The notes under the pieces were generated by a model. It worked only from the letters and a program-made list of their open reading frames with translations. It ran no database searches and was not told the DNA's origin. The position numbers and the translations under genes are program-made. Source: Endocalyx cinctus (taxonomy: Eukaryota > Ascomycota > Sordariomycetes > Amphisphaeriales > Apiosporaceae). From it: a stretch of DNA of 64,000 nt. Of the stretch, positions 49,951 to 60,440 are shown piece by piece (position 1 is the stretch's first letter; each line of letters opens with the position of its first letter). The stretch is taken from the NCBI GenBank assembly GCA_001600455.1, contig BCKC01000001.1, positions 4,800,441 through 4,864,440 of the forward strand. The letters run 5' to 3'.

Positions 49951-50961
49951 ATGTCGACTTACGACGCTTACGGCCAGCTCCGAAGAGAAGAATGGCAAAT
50001 GATACGATCCACCGTGGACACCCTGGAGCAAGTCTTCCAATGGTCCCTCGAGACGGCCAGGAAGAACTCGCCGGGCTTCAACAACGACGCGTCTCCCCCG
50101 TCCGACTCGCGCGACGGTTCCGGCCAGCCGACGACACAGTTCTACGCGCCGCCGGGAACCCCGCCGAACGGCTGGTTCAGCTACCCCCAGGACCCGCCTC
50201 CGGGCCTGCTCAGGATAGTACCGCACGCGTCGCAGCAGCGGCCGCGGCCTGTTAGGATTACGGACCAAGACGTGACCATGTTTCACGACATCGCTCCCCT
50301 GATGGAGTTCGAGATCGACGCGTGGGGTAACGAGATCATCCTCGACTTGACGTGCCAGATATGCGCCGTCAGGCGCCTCGCGGTGCCGGCGCGCATCTCG
50401 CCTTCTCGAGAAGAGTACCGCCGCAACAACAACAACCACAACCACGGCGGCAACCGCAACAATACTTCTTACGGCCTAGAAGAAGAGGGTGAAATGCCGC
50501 TGCGAGGAGAAGAAGAAGAAGAGGTGAGTTCGGAGCCGATGTCGGTCCTACCGTGCGGACACGTCTTCGGCGCCGAATGCATGGAAAGGTACGTCACGCT
50601 GAAGCTCGAGTGCGACGAGAGCCCGGAGTGCCCGCTCTGCCGGCTCCAGCTCACGTTCCGGTCGTGCCGGCACCTGATCGAGCCGCTGACGTACGATCCC
50701 ACGCGACCGAAGCGGGAGTCGATCCCGCTGACCTTGCCGGAGGGGGGCCGGATCCGCAAGCTGTGCGCCGGGTGCGAGGCGGACGAGGCCATTCGCACCG
50801 TCGGTTACCTGTCCGAGCTGATATTCCCGCCCGCTCCCGCGCTGGATTTCCCTTATCCGGGCGAGTATAATCGGGATATGGCGGATATCGATCGGTCCCA
50901 TTTTCAAAACGACGTCACGAGGATCGCTAATCAGCTTTCGCATCGGCTTTTGAGATGGTAA
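49951..50961 (+). CDS. RING-like zinc-finger protein with long internal insertion
   Basis: Single exon, 336 residues from the ATG at 49951; the longer open frame upstream is T-rich and probably UTR or intron. The RING-like motif starts with CQIC (Cys135, Cys138). It is then interrupted by about 63 residues, largely Arg/Asn/His and Glu runs, before resuming at LPCGHVFGAEC (Cys202, His204) and CPLC. In the canonical RING a Cys follows the HVF; here it is Gly, so one zinc ligand is substituted. A further CAGC pair lies near the C-terminus. RING proteins are mostly ubiquitin E3 ligases, but activity cannot be assumed with this substitution. The N-terminal 130 residues are Pro-rich with an MEFEIDAWGNEIILDL segment just before the ring. 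The gene is GC-rich and looks functional. It is the last gene before the AT-rich, gene-poor right arm. Confidence 0.8.
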   Translation: MSTYDAYGQLRREEWQMIRSTVDTLEQVFQWSLETARKNSPGFNNDASPPSDSRDGSGQPTTQFYAPPGTPPNGWFSYPQDPPPGLLRIVPHASQQRPRPVRITDQDVTMFHDIAPLMEFEIDAWGNEIILDLTCQICAVRRLAVPARISPSREEYRRNNNNHNHGGNRNNTSYGLEEEGEMPLRGEEEEEVSSEPMSVLPCGHVFGAECMERYVTLKLECDESPECPLCRLQLTFRSCRHLIEPLTYDPTRPKRESIPLTLPEGGRIRKLCAGCEADEAIRTVGYLSELIFPPAPALDFPYPGEYNRDMADIDRSHFQNDVTRIANQLSHRLLRW

Positions 50962-51419
50962 GATTTTTTAAGAAAGTGGTGACCCAAGTTGAAAAGAGAG
51001 GTAAGTTACGGTAGGTATGTAAATAAGTTGCCTCTTACTTGTATCATCCCTCTTTTTCTTTACGGCCGCTACTACATGGAAGGCTACGACAAAATATCTG
51101 AAGGGAGATGTCTCTACGCGTCTATGTAACACCTTCAGACAGGCAATTAATTTATGTAAAGTAAGTACGCTAAATTGAAGTCTAATTTAAGCCTGCTATT
51201 TTTTTTCTCCCGTACATATTGGCAAATATGGTGTGGATAAAGCCGTATTAGACACAACGTCTGCAGTTAACTTAACCTAATAAATAGGTAAGTTACAACC
51301 TTCCTGGCTGGCGGAGACATGGATTCAGGCAATGAATTGCTGATTACTGTAATTAAGGGTGATCGAGTGGCACCTTAGAAGAAGCAATATAAAGCTGTGA
51401 GACGAAGCGACAGGCTGTG

Positions 51420-51921
51420 TGTCAGGGATATTAGACTGGGGCATATAGTTAGTAGCGTGGCTACGGCTACCCTCCGGATGACCCAAGTAGGATAATTAGG
51501 TCTATATAAGGTGAGGCTTCCGTCTCTCATGTAAGATAGGGAGGTCAAGAATAATCAATAAAGTTATTTATTAGGCTACTAGAATTACACTGCTACCCTA
51601 CTTATCACGATATGGCGGGCAAAAACGAAGAGACTATCGTGAGAGAGAAGATGAATTTATTGCCTAGCTATCTTTTTATCTGTCGAAATGATTGAATTTG
51701 GGCGAAGCCAATCCTGATCGTGAACGAACAAATAGCAAGGTGATAGCAATTGGATGAATGATGAGAAAGGATCATTCAGAGCCAATTCTCTCGTAAGTAA
51801 TGTTTTTAGTATACGTTGGGAAGTTGGGGAATTTAGGGGTCCCACTTCCCTCAACACTACTGCTAAACTCTGGCTGCGTAACTGCGCGACCCTACACTTC
51901 AACGTACACCATTTCCTCACA
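51420..51921 (+). mobile_element. Degenerate LTR (family 1, copy A), interrupted by a nested element
   Basis: It begins TGTCAGGGATATTAG and ends CATTTCCTCACA (TG...CA). It contains a TATA-like CTATATAAGG and AATAAAG near TTATTTATTA. Apart from a 259-bp interruption (the nested element plus one TSD copy), it aligns along its whole length with the reverse strand of 57342-57577. The flanking five bases (CTGTG, GTTAG) do not match, so its own target duplication is lost or its ends derive from a recombined element. Confidence 0.75.
51603..51856 (-). mobile_element. Nested solo LTR (family 2) with 5-bp TSD
   Basis: 254-bp insertion inside LTR copy A, flanked by the direct repeat CTACT (51598-51602 and 51857-51861). 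The empty site is seen in copy B, which reads CTACT once at this point. Read on the minus strand it begins TGTTGAGGG. The other end is TGATA, not the canonical CA. No internal coding sequence, hence a solo LTR or a very short non-autonomous element. Confidence 0.75.
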
Positions 51922-52880
51922 GTTAGGCTGGGCTGCATTATGAAAGTCGTGGACCATTATTTTGAGTTCGTCTTAGCCTCCAGCATGCTTGATGGGGTTC
52001 ATCTTCAACACTGCGTAGAAGTAAATTTACGAATTCATCGTTGACGTTTTTCCCCGTCCTCTCTCGGCCGACAGTGCTTCACCCTCTACTTGTGATAAAC
52101 ACAAGTTCTTAGCGACAAAATCGCTCTTCTCCTCTTACTACAAAGAACAGGATATATCATCGAAGGAGTCCAGTTTCTTCCTACTCCAAGTTGATGTAAG
52201 GGCGCTAGTTCCCGCTGCCCTTGAGCTTCGGAGGTATTTATCCCCAATTTGATGGCCTTATCTTGCCATGTTCTAGCGTCAGCTGCAACGGTCTTTGCGT
52301 ATTTTATATGCCTGATACATAGCTTCACGTGCTGTAGTGTATAGCTGAATCTTACTAGATGTTCTCTGCGCAAGAGGAACTCCCTGTGAACGTATTATTA
52401 TTATATTAATTTACTTTTAAATCAAATATTCTTTTTTTTTTTTTAAGAAAAAAAAATACGTACTTTCGCCAAAGGCAGACAACTTTCGTACAAGATATAT
52501 TAAATCTCGAGCTGATGTTCCCTTGGCCCGTTCGGCCCTACCTATTAGCATCGCTTATTTGGTTGCCGTGCCATTTGTATTCTTCACGTATTTGATATTC
52601 CGGTGATAAAACATCTTATTTGTTCCCGGAATATCCGGCAGCCCGCCGATGGGCGAGGTATTTATTTTCGGTCTCCTTGGAAAACTAGGGAGAGCATAGT
52701 TCCTATCGGCATTTGGATTGACATGGTACTGCTTGGAGGTAAGGGAGATTGGGCTATAGTAGTGAGAAGCTCGGCTCGAACTTCAGGGGGAGGTGTATAA
52801 TGGGAATTATGACGCCCGCGGGAACGTATGTGTGATTGCATAAAGCTATGACGTATATCCCTCTGGCTTCGTATACGATG

Positions 52881-53128
52881 TATCATGGGCGTACGATGAT
52901 TTTTAAGAGAGAAAAGAATTGTTTATTGCCTAGCTATAATGCTATCTGCTGATCTCAAGGAAATTTGGGCGAGGCCAATCCTGAATGTGAACAAATAGCA
53001 ACGTTTATAGCAATTCGGAATTGATTGATGAAGATGAAAAAGAATGAACTAGAGAGTTCTTTAAAGATATCTCTATAATATGTTATGCTTTTAGTACGTT
53101 TAGGGAAATGGGTAAAGTATTGTCACCG
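52881..53128 (-). mobile_element. Diverged copy of the family 2 LTR-like element
   Basis: Shares with the nested element the blocks TTTATTGCCTAGCTAT, TTTGGGCGA-GCCAATCCTGA, GAACAAATAGCAA and ATG-TTTTAGTA in the same order and orientation. Ends are approximate and no target duplication is visible. Confidence 0.6.
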
Positions 53129-54663
53129 TTGAGAGCTGGCCTTGGGTAATAGGGTATGAATTCTAGAACCTGTGAATTGTATAGATGGGAGTTTAATTCT
53201 AAAGGGACTTATATTCGTTCCCGGGGGGGGGGGAGTTCTTTCGACCGATAGGGGTGTGATGGCTGATTATAATGCTGATAGAAATTATGATGATGATTGA
53301 TTGAACTATCTATACTTTCGAAGAACAACGAAAAAAAGGGGGATTCCAAGGTTATATACATTCCAAGTTTTCTGATATTGATCAGAGATAGTTACGTCAG
53401 AATAGAATTTCTGACGTGATTAACTAGCTAATTATCTGACGTCAAACTAATAGCTAATGATAGATCAGGGAGGTCGTTGGACGTGGTGGTAGTAGACTGA
53501 GTAGTATTTAACAGACGGTAGAGAGGTAAACAATAGAATCTATTTTAATGTAAAAAATAAAGAAAGAACCAGAAGAAGCTATCATATAATAGGAGTTATG
53601 GCAAGAACGTCATTTGTAATGTGAATATAAAGCTAGTTCTTTGGTCTGAATGGTGTATGGTGTGATGATTTTCTTAATAGTTATGATGATTGTGATAAAG
53701 TTTAGGAAGTATCCATATATATGTAGGAAGTATATATGTGGCAAATGTACGATTATATAAAGTTATGATATGATAAGGTGGGAGGCTTATGGCATCCAGA
53801 TGGGAGAGTTTGGATATTTTATCATTAATAAAAAGGGGAAAAAACCATTTTTTTTTCGTTTACTTGATAGGTATGGTTGGGCAAGAAAATGATAATAATG
53901 TTGACCTAAAAAGAGAGATTATTTGGTGAGCTGAGATAAATTCAAAGACTATGCACATATTCTATCAAGCCCCGTTGTGCTTACTAGCCAGTTAGAATTA
54001 GCCTTTCCTTCCTGATCATAGCATATTACATCTCTAGAGGTAACTAACTTATCTAGATTAATATATACCTAGGTAACTGCTCGTATAATATCCAGCGCAG
54101 ATCGCTATGCATCCATATTAAATATAACTTATTAGGAGCAGGTACCGCGGTAATAGTGAGTAGTAGCTTTGAATTGACGATAATAAAGTTAACTAATGCT
54201 TTCTATGTTGTTGAAAACTAAGACGTATCTCTAGGGCTGTTAAAAATGGGCGAGTTAATACCTGCTAATATTTAGATAAAAATCGAGAGAGTTTGGAAAC
54301 TATGTGGATGGCCTAGAGAAATATTTCGATAACTAGTTCTATTCTTTTTAATCGAATGGTAAATTTGGTTAGGTAGAGTAAGAGTAGTTTTGGCAATGTC
54401 GCCGGCGCGCATTTTTTTGGCGAGTTATGTCTACGATGAGGAAGATGGCATTTAATACGGCTAACAAAAAGGCTGTACGAGCAACTTCTTGGCGAAATTT
54501 AAACTAAGTACTTAGATAGACAGGATATGCAGAGGCATACGAGATAATGGCGAAATATAATGACTTAACAATACGGCTTGCATAAATTTTCATAAACTAT
54601 TTTTGATTTTTGAAGTAGCACCCAGGGCCGTGTGCCTTAACCACACATATTCTCTTTCAAAAT

Positions 54664-55225
54664 TTAAATGCCGATAACTACATCGACAACTGGGATCTGA
54701 AATGATGTCGGATCGCCGGGAAGTGGGCCATTGCCCGATGCCGTCGCGACGGTGACCGTGTTAATAGCAGACTCGATGTAAGTGTGATTTAGCACAACCA
54801 CCGGCCCCGCATCTACGTTGGCCTCGACTTTCCATTCATTCGGGCTAGACGGAGTGCAGGGAGTGAACTGGATGGTATCAATCGGGATATCGCACTGTTT
54901 TTGGTTTTGGAAGTATAATTAATTAAACATCCTTGTGTTAGCCATTTTGCAATAATGGGAATATTTCGAGGCACGTAACACAGATTGAAGAAGGTAACAC
55001 CTCCTGGTCTTTCCCCCTTACCTCGACTGAGAACCCGGGCATTCCTTCGATATATCCCTCAATAGCCGAAGCGTTGAACACCGCATTACAGAATCTAGAT
55101 GAGCAGGTGACCTCCCAAGAGGCAATGGCGAAAGATCCCATCACGGGTGGGACAATCTGCGGAGCCGGGCCGGCGGTAACGCCGGCGGTAAGGGCGTAGA
55201 GTGCAGTAAGTGTCAAGGCAAGCAT
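54664..55225 (-). CDS. Small secreted protein with four cysteines (effector-like candidate)
   Basis: Two exons on the minus strand (55225-55022 and 54894-54664) join in phase 0 to 144 residues. The intron (127 nt) has a GTAAGG donor and a CAG acceptor. Residues 1-18 (MLALTLTALYALTAGVTA) form a signal peptide with a likely cleavage after TAG-like small residues. The mature part has Cys at 41, 46, 69 and 81, potentially two disulfides, plus NAS and NHT glycosylation sequons. The remainder is rich in Val/Thr/Ile and looks like beta structure (EWKVEANVDAGPVVVLNHTY, INTVTVATASG). I recognise no named family. Small size, secretion, even cysteine number and position in a repeat-rich island are features shared by many fungal effectors, but function is unproven. 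The longer frame running through the donor, which ends LLQNG, is intron read-through. Confidence 0.72.
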
Positions 55226-56509
55226 GTTGACTGCTCCTGAAAATTCGTGCGATAAATGATTTATCTACGATGAATGCGGGGTGAAGGTATAGCTAATTAA
55301 CTGAAGGCTATTATTATCCTGCGTAGATGTTGATGTGAGACGGACCAATTATTACATAGTATATCGAAAACCAAATGCGCAATATCAAGACATTTTTATT
55401 GTAAGTTCATGTACCTTGGCCACCGCTATTCTCTCTCATCCAGATATTTTAGATTAGACTGCACAATCAGTTGGGATTTAACCCTGATCCGTCCGTGGGC
55501 AGGGATATGATGTCAACGTGTTTGTTTACCGTTTATCGATATAACCAACCTGGTAATCCGGTGATATTTCTCCATGTCCAGCGTCGTATTTTCCTTTTGG
55601 TTGTCTCGAGTTTTGAATGCGCAGGGAGTGATTGGACAATGGTAAAGTGGACCGTACTACTGGTATCCTGCGGGCAAGCTTCGTAAATGGTCGATCTCGT
55701 AAGACTTAAAATTACGATGTGGCAAAAATTTCCCCATCCATAGCATAGCTACAAAGGTATAATAAACCAGATGGGGCAATTTGATAATTTAATATTTGGC
55801 CGGCCTGGCCTGGTGCGGCTCGTATGTGGGTTGAGGAGTCTAACGTAAATGATCCAATACCGTAAGATCTTCGATGCGTTTCTCGGCACGCCGCTATGGG
55901 TCAGGGCCACTGACATTCAATTCGCGATTACTAACTTCGATATTACAGTTAATTGACAGCGGCTGTCTAGCTGCTGAATCAATACAAAGGAGAGATACGG
56001 CCGACATATTCTTTGAGCATTAATCACGAAGCTCCCTGAAGGTTTTATGGAGTGGTGTCAGGTTACAGCCCGCGACTTTAAGAGAATTATCTAGGGCACT
56101 GTAGACCTTAGCAAGAAGCTGGCCTTATACGTGGGTCTTGGGTATCACCTTTCTGACGACTCGAAAATTCATACCATCAAATTCGAGTTTCGTGCTGCGT
56201 CTACTTACAAGTAGGGATAGCTCTGGTGGCGCTTACATTTAAGAGATGTTTCAAGAACTGGTCAAGTGCATGGTTTGTGTAGCATGGAAGTACAAGACCT
56301 ACGTTACACATATTCATATCTTATTAGCTCCATGTCTTAGTTGATGATTAAATATATGGATATTTGGTATATAAGCACATGTAGTTTCACTTTGAACTAG
56401 TACCCCTGACAGGTGGCTTGAGACACCAAGAACTCATGACTGCCTTCTCGTAAAGACATTGTAATATTCGGCCACACTCATCCCCCCCTCCCAAAAAAAA
56501 ATAACAACG
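55226..56509. other. Intergenic region, no gene seen
   Basis: 1.3 kb between the small secreted protein gene and the membrane-protein ORF. The stretch 55890-56240 is less AT-rich than its surroundings and could be a decayed gene, but no frame or motif supports this. Confidence 0.45.
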
Positions 56510-57298
56510 TCAACCAGCCTCTATTATTCTTTCTTCCGAGACGGCCGAGGGGCCAGGACCGATGAAAGATACATTAGATGACAGCGGCCGGGAGAGGCGG
56601 GACTCAGAACAACGGCGCGACGTTACGGACGAATGATCCAGGGCCACGTTCGCGTTAGGACCGGGGGTATTGGGCGAAACGGTAACAGCGACAGGAGAGG
56701 CGGCGAGGGCAGGCTCAAGGCCGGATCTAGGGCCCGGGCCGGGATTTCCGAACGTACTCAAACCCTCCGGAAATAAGGAGGCCTGAGACGGTCCCCACCG
56801 CCGCAACTGCTTCTCCACTGTTGCTTCCCACGCCCTGATAAACATAAAGGAAATCATAACCATACCGCCAACCACGGCGACGACGGCGACGGCGATAGCG
56901 GCGGGCCAGTTCATGTTAAAACCCAGGGGCTCGGTCGGAGCTGGGGCCGTGGTATGAATTATGACATCTGCGGCTGCGGCAGCAATGGAAGCGACGGAGA
57001 CGGCGATAGAGGCGGCAGAGACGGCGAAAGAGGCAGAAGAGAGGGCGTGGGAAACCGCATCAGATCTAGTGTTGAGGTTGAGAGCAGCGGCAGAACCGGC
57101 GGCGGCGACGACAGGGGAAGTGTCAGGGGAATAGAGGAGAAAATGGACGAAGAAGCCGGCGAACAAGATGAAGAGGGAGGGTGCGAAGAGGCGGAACATA
57201 GAGGAAAAGAGGAGGGGGGAGAAGAGGGAGGAGATGAAGGACGAATAAGAAGAGGAAAAAGAGGAATGAGAGAGAGTTGCAGAATAGACGGCATCCAT
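56510..57298 (-). CDS. Orphan membrane protein with two predicted helices
   Basis: Single frame, 262 residues from the ATG at 57298. The frame extends 27 codons further, but that part runs into a solo LTR, so the inner Met was chosen. A Ser-rich start leads to a first hydrophobic helix near residues 33-56 (FRLFAPSLFILFAGFFVHFLLY). Next comes a low-complexity Ala/Ser/Val repeat (ASFAVSAASIAVSVASIAAA), then a second helix near 132-155 (WPAAIAVAVVAVVGGMVMIS) followed by RAWEATVEKQLRRWG and a Ser/Pro-rich tail. GC content is much higher than the surroundings, and the frame is long for this AT-rich region, both supporting a gene. I do not recognise it. An intron in the low-complexity part cannot be excluded. 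Confidence 0.55.
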   Translation of the reverse strand: MDAVYSATLSHSSFSSSYSSFISSLFSPLLFSSMFRLFAPSLFILFAGFFVHFLLYSPDTSPVVAAAGSAAALNLNTRSDAVSHALSSASFAVSAASIAVSVASIAAAAADVIIHTTAPAPTEPLGFNMNWPAAIAVAVVAVVGGMVMISFMFIRAWEATVEKQLRRWGPSQASLFPEGLSTFGNPGPGPRSGLEPALAASPVAVTVSPNTPGPNANVALDHSSVTSRRCSESRLSRPLSSNVSFIGPGPSAVSEERIIEAG

Positions 57299-57341
57299 CT
57301 CGTTATTTCTGTTATTCTTTCTTGTTCTTCTTCTGTCGTTG

Positions 57342-57577
57342 TGTGAGGAAATGGGGTACGTTGGAGTGTAAAATCGCACAGTTACGTAGCCAGAGCTTAG
57401 CAGTAGGGTAGCAGTGTAAACCTGAGTGCTTAATAAATAACTTTATTGATTCTCTACCTCCCTATCTTACATTAGAGGCGGAATCCTCTCCTTATATAGA
57501 CCTATCCTGCTTGGGCTACCCGCCGGGTAGCCGTAGCCATGCTGCTAACTGTATGCTCCAGCCTAATATCCCTGACA
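57342..57577 (-). mobile_element. Intact solo LTR (family 1, copy B) with perfect 5-bp TSD
   Basis: 236 bp, TGTCAGGG...CTCACA on the minus strand, flanked by the direct repeat CGTTG (57337-57341 and 57578-57582). It contains a TATA-like CTATATAAGG and AATAAAG. It is roughly 80-85% identical by eye to copy A at 51420-51921. Its end lies 44 bp upstream of the start codon of the orphan membrane-protein gene, in the same orientation, so it could supply or disturb that gene's promoter. Confidence 0.85.
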
Positions 57578-60440
57578 CGTTGCTGTTGGTTTTTCTTATA
57601 GAAATTATAAGTTAGTGAGGCAAAGAAAAAAAAGGTCAAGGAAGAGAGAGCTGAGCTCCAAAGTATCTATCAAAAAGTTTCTAATTAGTATTGCTTTAAA
57701 AAAGATATACTATAATTAGGAGGCACGCCGGTTATTATAATGGAATAATATAAGAACCATCAAGCCACGTAATAACGAACCTTTGGCTAGGAAGGTATTT
57801 GGGTAATGGCCTACCAAACTTTATATACGTTGCTGATTGATTAGATTATGTACGTATATAGATGGAACTTTCTAAGTCGGTAAAAATATGGTACCTAGGT
57901 AGTTGAAAAAAAAAGTCGGTACGGAGATAGTCATAAAGCATCTTCGTCATCCCAAATATTGCGTTACTATGCGACGTCACGCAACCAAAAATTACGTGAT
58001 AGTTTCTACCCAAGGTCCCGAGAGGAAGTAAGTTACTATCGGTCAACGATTATCCAGTCTTGCTTCCAGTTCCTAGGTCGGTATGAGTGTTTGGTATGGT
58101 GTTACAGATGATCAACAATAATTCGGTTTCTTTTGCAGCCTTCTCAAGGTGTGCTCTTGGTAATCGAAAATTACTACCTGTAAGGTTAGGATTTATGTAT
58201 TTGCAAGGTGGTTGAGTGACATTTCCAGTCAGGTTTGAACAAGCTACAACATCTGAGAATTGTTATCACGGCTCTTGGACTTGGGGGCTTCATTTGAAAG
58301 TATTAAAGAAAGGATCAGATCACATACCTCGGGATTGAAAACTCAAATTATATATCGAAAGAACAAATGAAAGAGACTGAAAGAAAAAGAGAAGAAAACC
58401 AAAAAAAAAAAAAAAAAAAGATAGTGTGAGAAAAGAAGTCCAGATAATTGAATATGGCGTTTAATCTTTTGGTGGTACTCGTTCAGTAACTTATTTGCAG
58501 GAAAAGTGCAACGTAACTTATAGAAATGTAACTAATTGAGTCGTCATGATATCAAGCCTCTGTAGTGCCGAGCCCTGTAGTATTGTGCCTCCGTGCTATC
58601 AAGATGCTATGAATACCAAGCTATTTCAGTCCCGAACAATCGTCATATTGATAGGCTAAGTATTGGATTATGTATACCTCTTTTTATGTATAGGTTACCA
58701 GATTTCTGATTCTGTATTACAGCGAGGCTCTCATATGATGACTTTATGATAGGCATGTCAGATATTAACCCTAGTCGGGTCAAATATGCACTACAACGTA
58801 TTCAGAAGAACTGGTGACTGGGCTGTACATGAATAGATATATATCATAAGAGGAACGAAAAAGATGATTTGTAAAACTCATTTTGATAGATTTCCGAGGT
58901 TATGTCCTTTAAATTGTAATAACAAGATATTTTGGCGATGATAAAGTCGAGATAATTAATAACGGATTTTAGAATTGGTAGACAGAAATTGTTTCGATCA
59001 AGGATGGAAGTCAACATGTGAGATTCCGAGACAGTAACGCAAGAGGCCACCTAAGTAAGATAAGGCTTACTACCCCCTTACTATAACTTTCAGCTTACAG
59101 AGATGGTACTAAACCTTAACTAAGATTCATGAAGCTACTGCATTTTCCCGCAAAGTTTTAATTTTATAAATATAAGTGAAATCCGTCCCTGGCCTAGTTT
59201 ATACCCAAAAAATATATCAAGGAGGCTGTAGGTATGGCTAGCATACGTAATCCAGCCATATATTAAAAACAATACCAGTTACATCTATAGATCGTAAAGG
59301 GACGTGATCATATTCAGAAGCCAGCTTCATATTGTCAACTTAGATATATAGTACCTAATTAAGTATTATTTACTATTAACTAAATCATCAGACTTACCCT
59401 TCAAGGTTGGTGGCATTGTACTTATACGTTAGGTGTTAGGTATCAGCTAACCACCAGCTACCCTGGTGTGAATGTAGTCATATGATATATTGTGACGGAG
59501 AAGTGGAACTGAATGGGACCTGGTATCGGAGACGTTAAATTAAGAGGTGGAATCAAGCTTACTGACCCGGTCTGAGTGATTGACCAATCCTGTAATTATG
59601 TATCCACCAGCTCAGGAAGCATTATAAATAAGGTGCTGAGCTCCCGTTCGATTCATAGAAGTAGATAGATCCTTAAGCCCTAATTCAATGAGATATTTAC
59701 ATAGTACACTTGATATGATTGCCAAGTTCTCAATCCATCTCCATAATTTCTAACACTTTGATATATATATATATATATATGTGCGTGTGTGTGTGGCTTC
59801 ACTCCTGTATATCAGCACTACCCTTAACTAGATGGTATCGTGCGGCCTACCCTCACTTCGGTTGACCCCTAGTTCTTACATTATAGGCCCTATTGATATA
59901 TGTCTCGTAGGATTGAAAGAGAACAAAACAGAAGACTCTATAATCTCGGGTCTGAATAATTGTTGATCAAACTAAAACTACTAACTACATATAGGCTCGC
60001 TGAGAACTAACTATATTACCAGGCTCTGGGTTAGTAATCGACTCTGCGTCATTCTGCACCGCCACAGGATGCTAGGTTGCTGAAGTGTTAATTATCAAAG
60101 TTTCACTGCTTTATTCGATTAATTGTTTACCCTCTAATAAAAGTTACGCCGATAACAATTATTAATTATAGTCTTATCTCTGAACAGTACTTGTAGTGTC
60201 TCGTTAAGGTACCTCCCCAACAACCACTATTTTAAAAGTATTTAGAATTACCTAGATCATCTCCATTGATATTCCGGTCAATATTTAAGGAGGCCAGAGT
60301 TTCCTTTTCTTAGCTTTACTTTCTGCTAAAGTATTACAATTATGTCGCAATCCTAACATTATTATTTACCACATCTTCATACCAATTCTTGGCATTTACA
60401 TCGCGCTCCCGCCAAAATCCCCTACGAAGAGTAGACAAAA
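57578..60440. other. AT-rich region with one LTR-like repeat, no gene seen
   Basis: It holds a TACCTAGGTA palindrome at 57892-57901, an A19 tract near 58400, the left direct repeat at 59491-59755 and a (TA)n(TG)n run at 59760-59793. No credible coding frame. Confidence 0.55.
59491..59755 (+). repeat. Left copy of about 265-bp direct repeat (LTR-like, family 3)
   Basis: It begins TGTGACGGAGAAG, ends TCTAACA (TG...CA) and contains TATAAATAAGG and AAGCCCTAATTCAATGA. It aligns over its length with 61314-61577 in the same orientation. Outer flanks are AT microsatellite, so a target duplication cannot be judged. Confidence 0.65.

Larger units (their letters stand above)
50962..54663. other. AT-rich, repeat-bearing, gene-poor region
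   Basis: 3.7 kb with an LTR copy split by a nested solo LTR (51420-51921), a diverged relative of the nested element (about 52881-53128), a G-run near 53223 and a TACCTAGGTA palindrome at 54066-54075. I see no coding frame of retrotransposon proteins, so only terminal remnants remain. Confidence 0.6.

Noticed and set aside
52086..52373. 95-codon minus-strand frame in the repeat region
   Set aside because: Could be a relic, but no recognised motif, signal peptide or homologue supports a gene.
51603..53128. A full retrotransposon bounded by the two family 2 copies
   Set aside because: The first copy has its own exact target duplication and sits inside another LTR, and the interval has no gag/pol frame, so they are separate insertions.
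57299..57379. N-terminal extension of the membrane-protein frame
   Set aside because: Part of it lies within the solo LTR (57342-57577), so the upstream Met is unlikely to be the original start.
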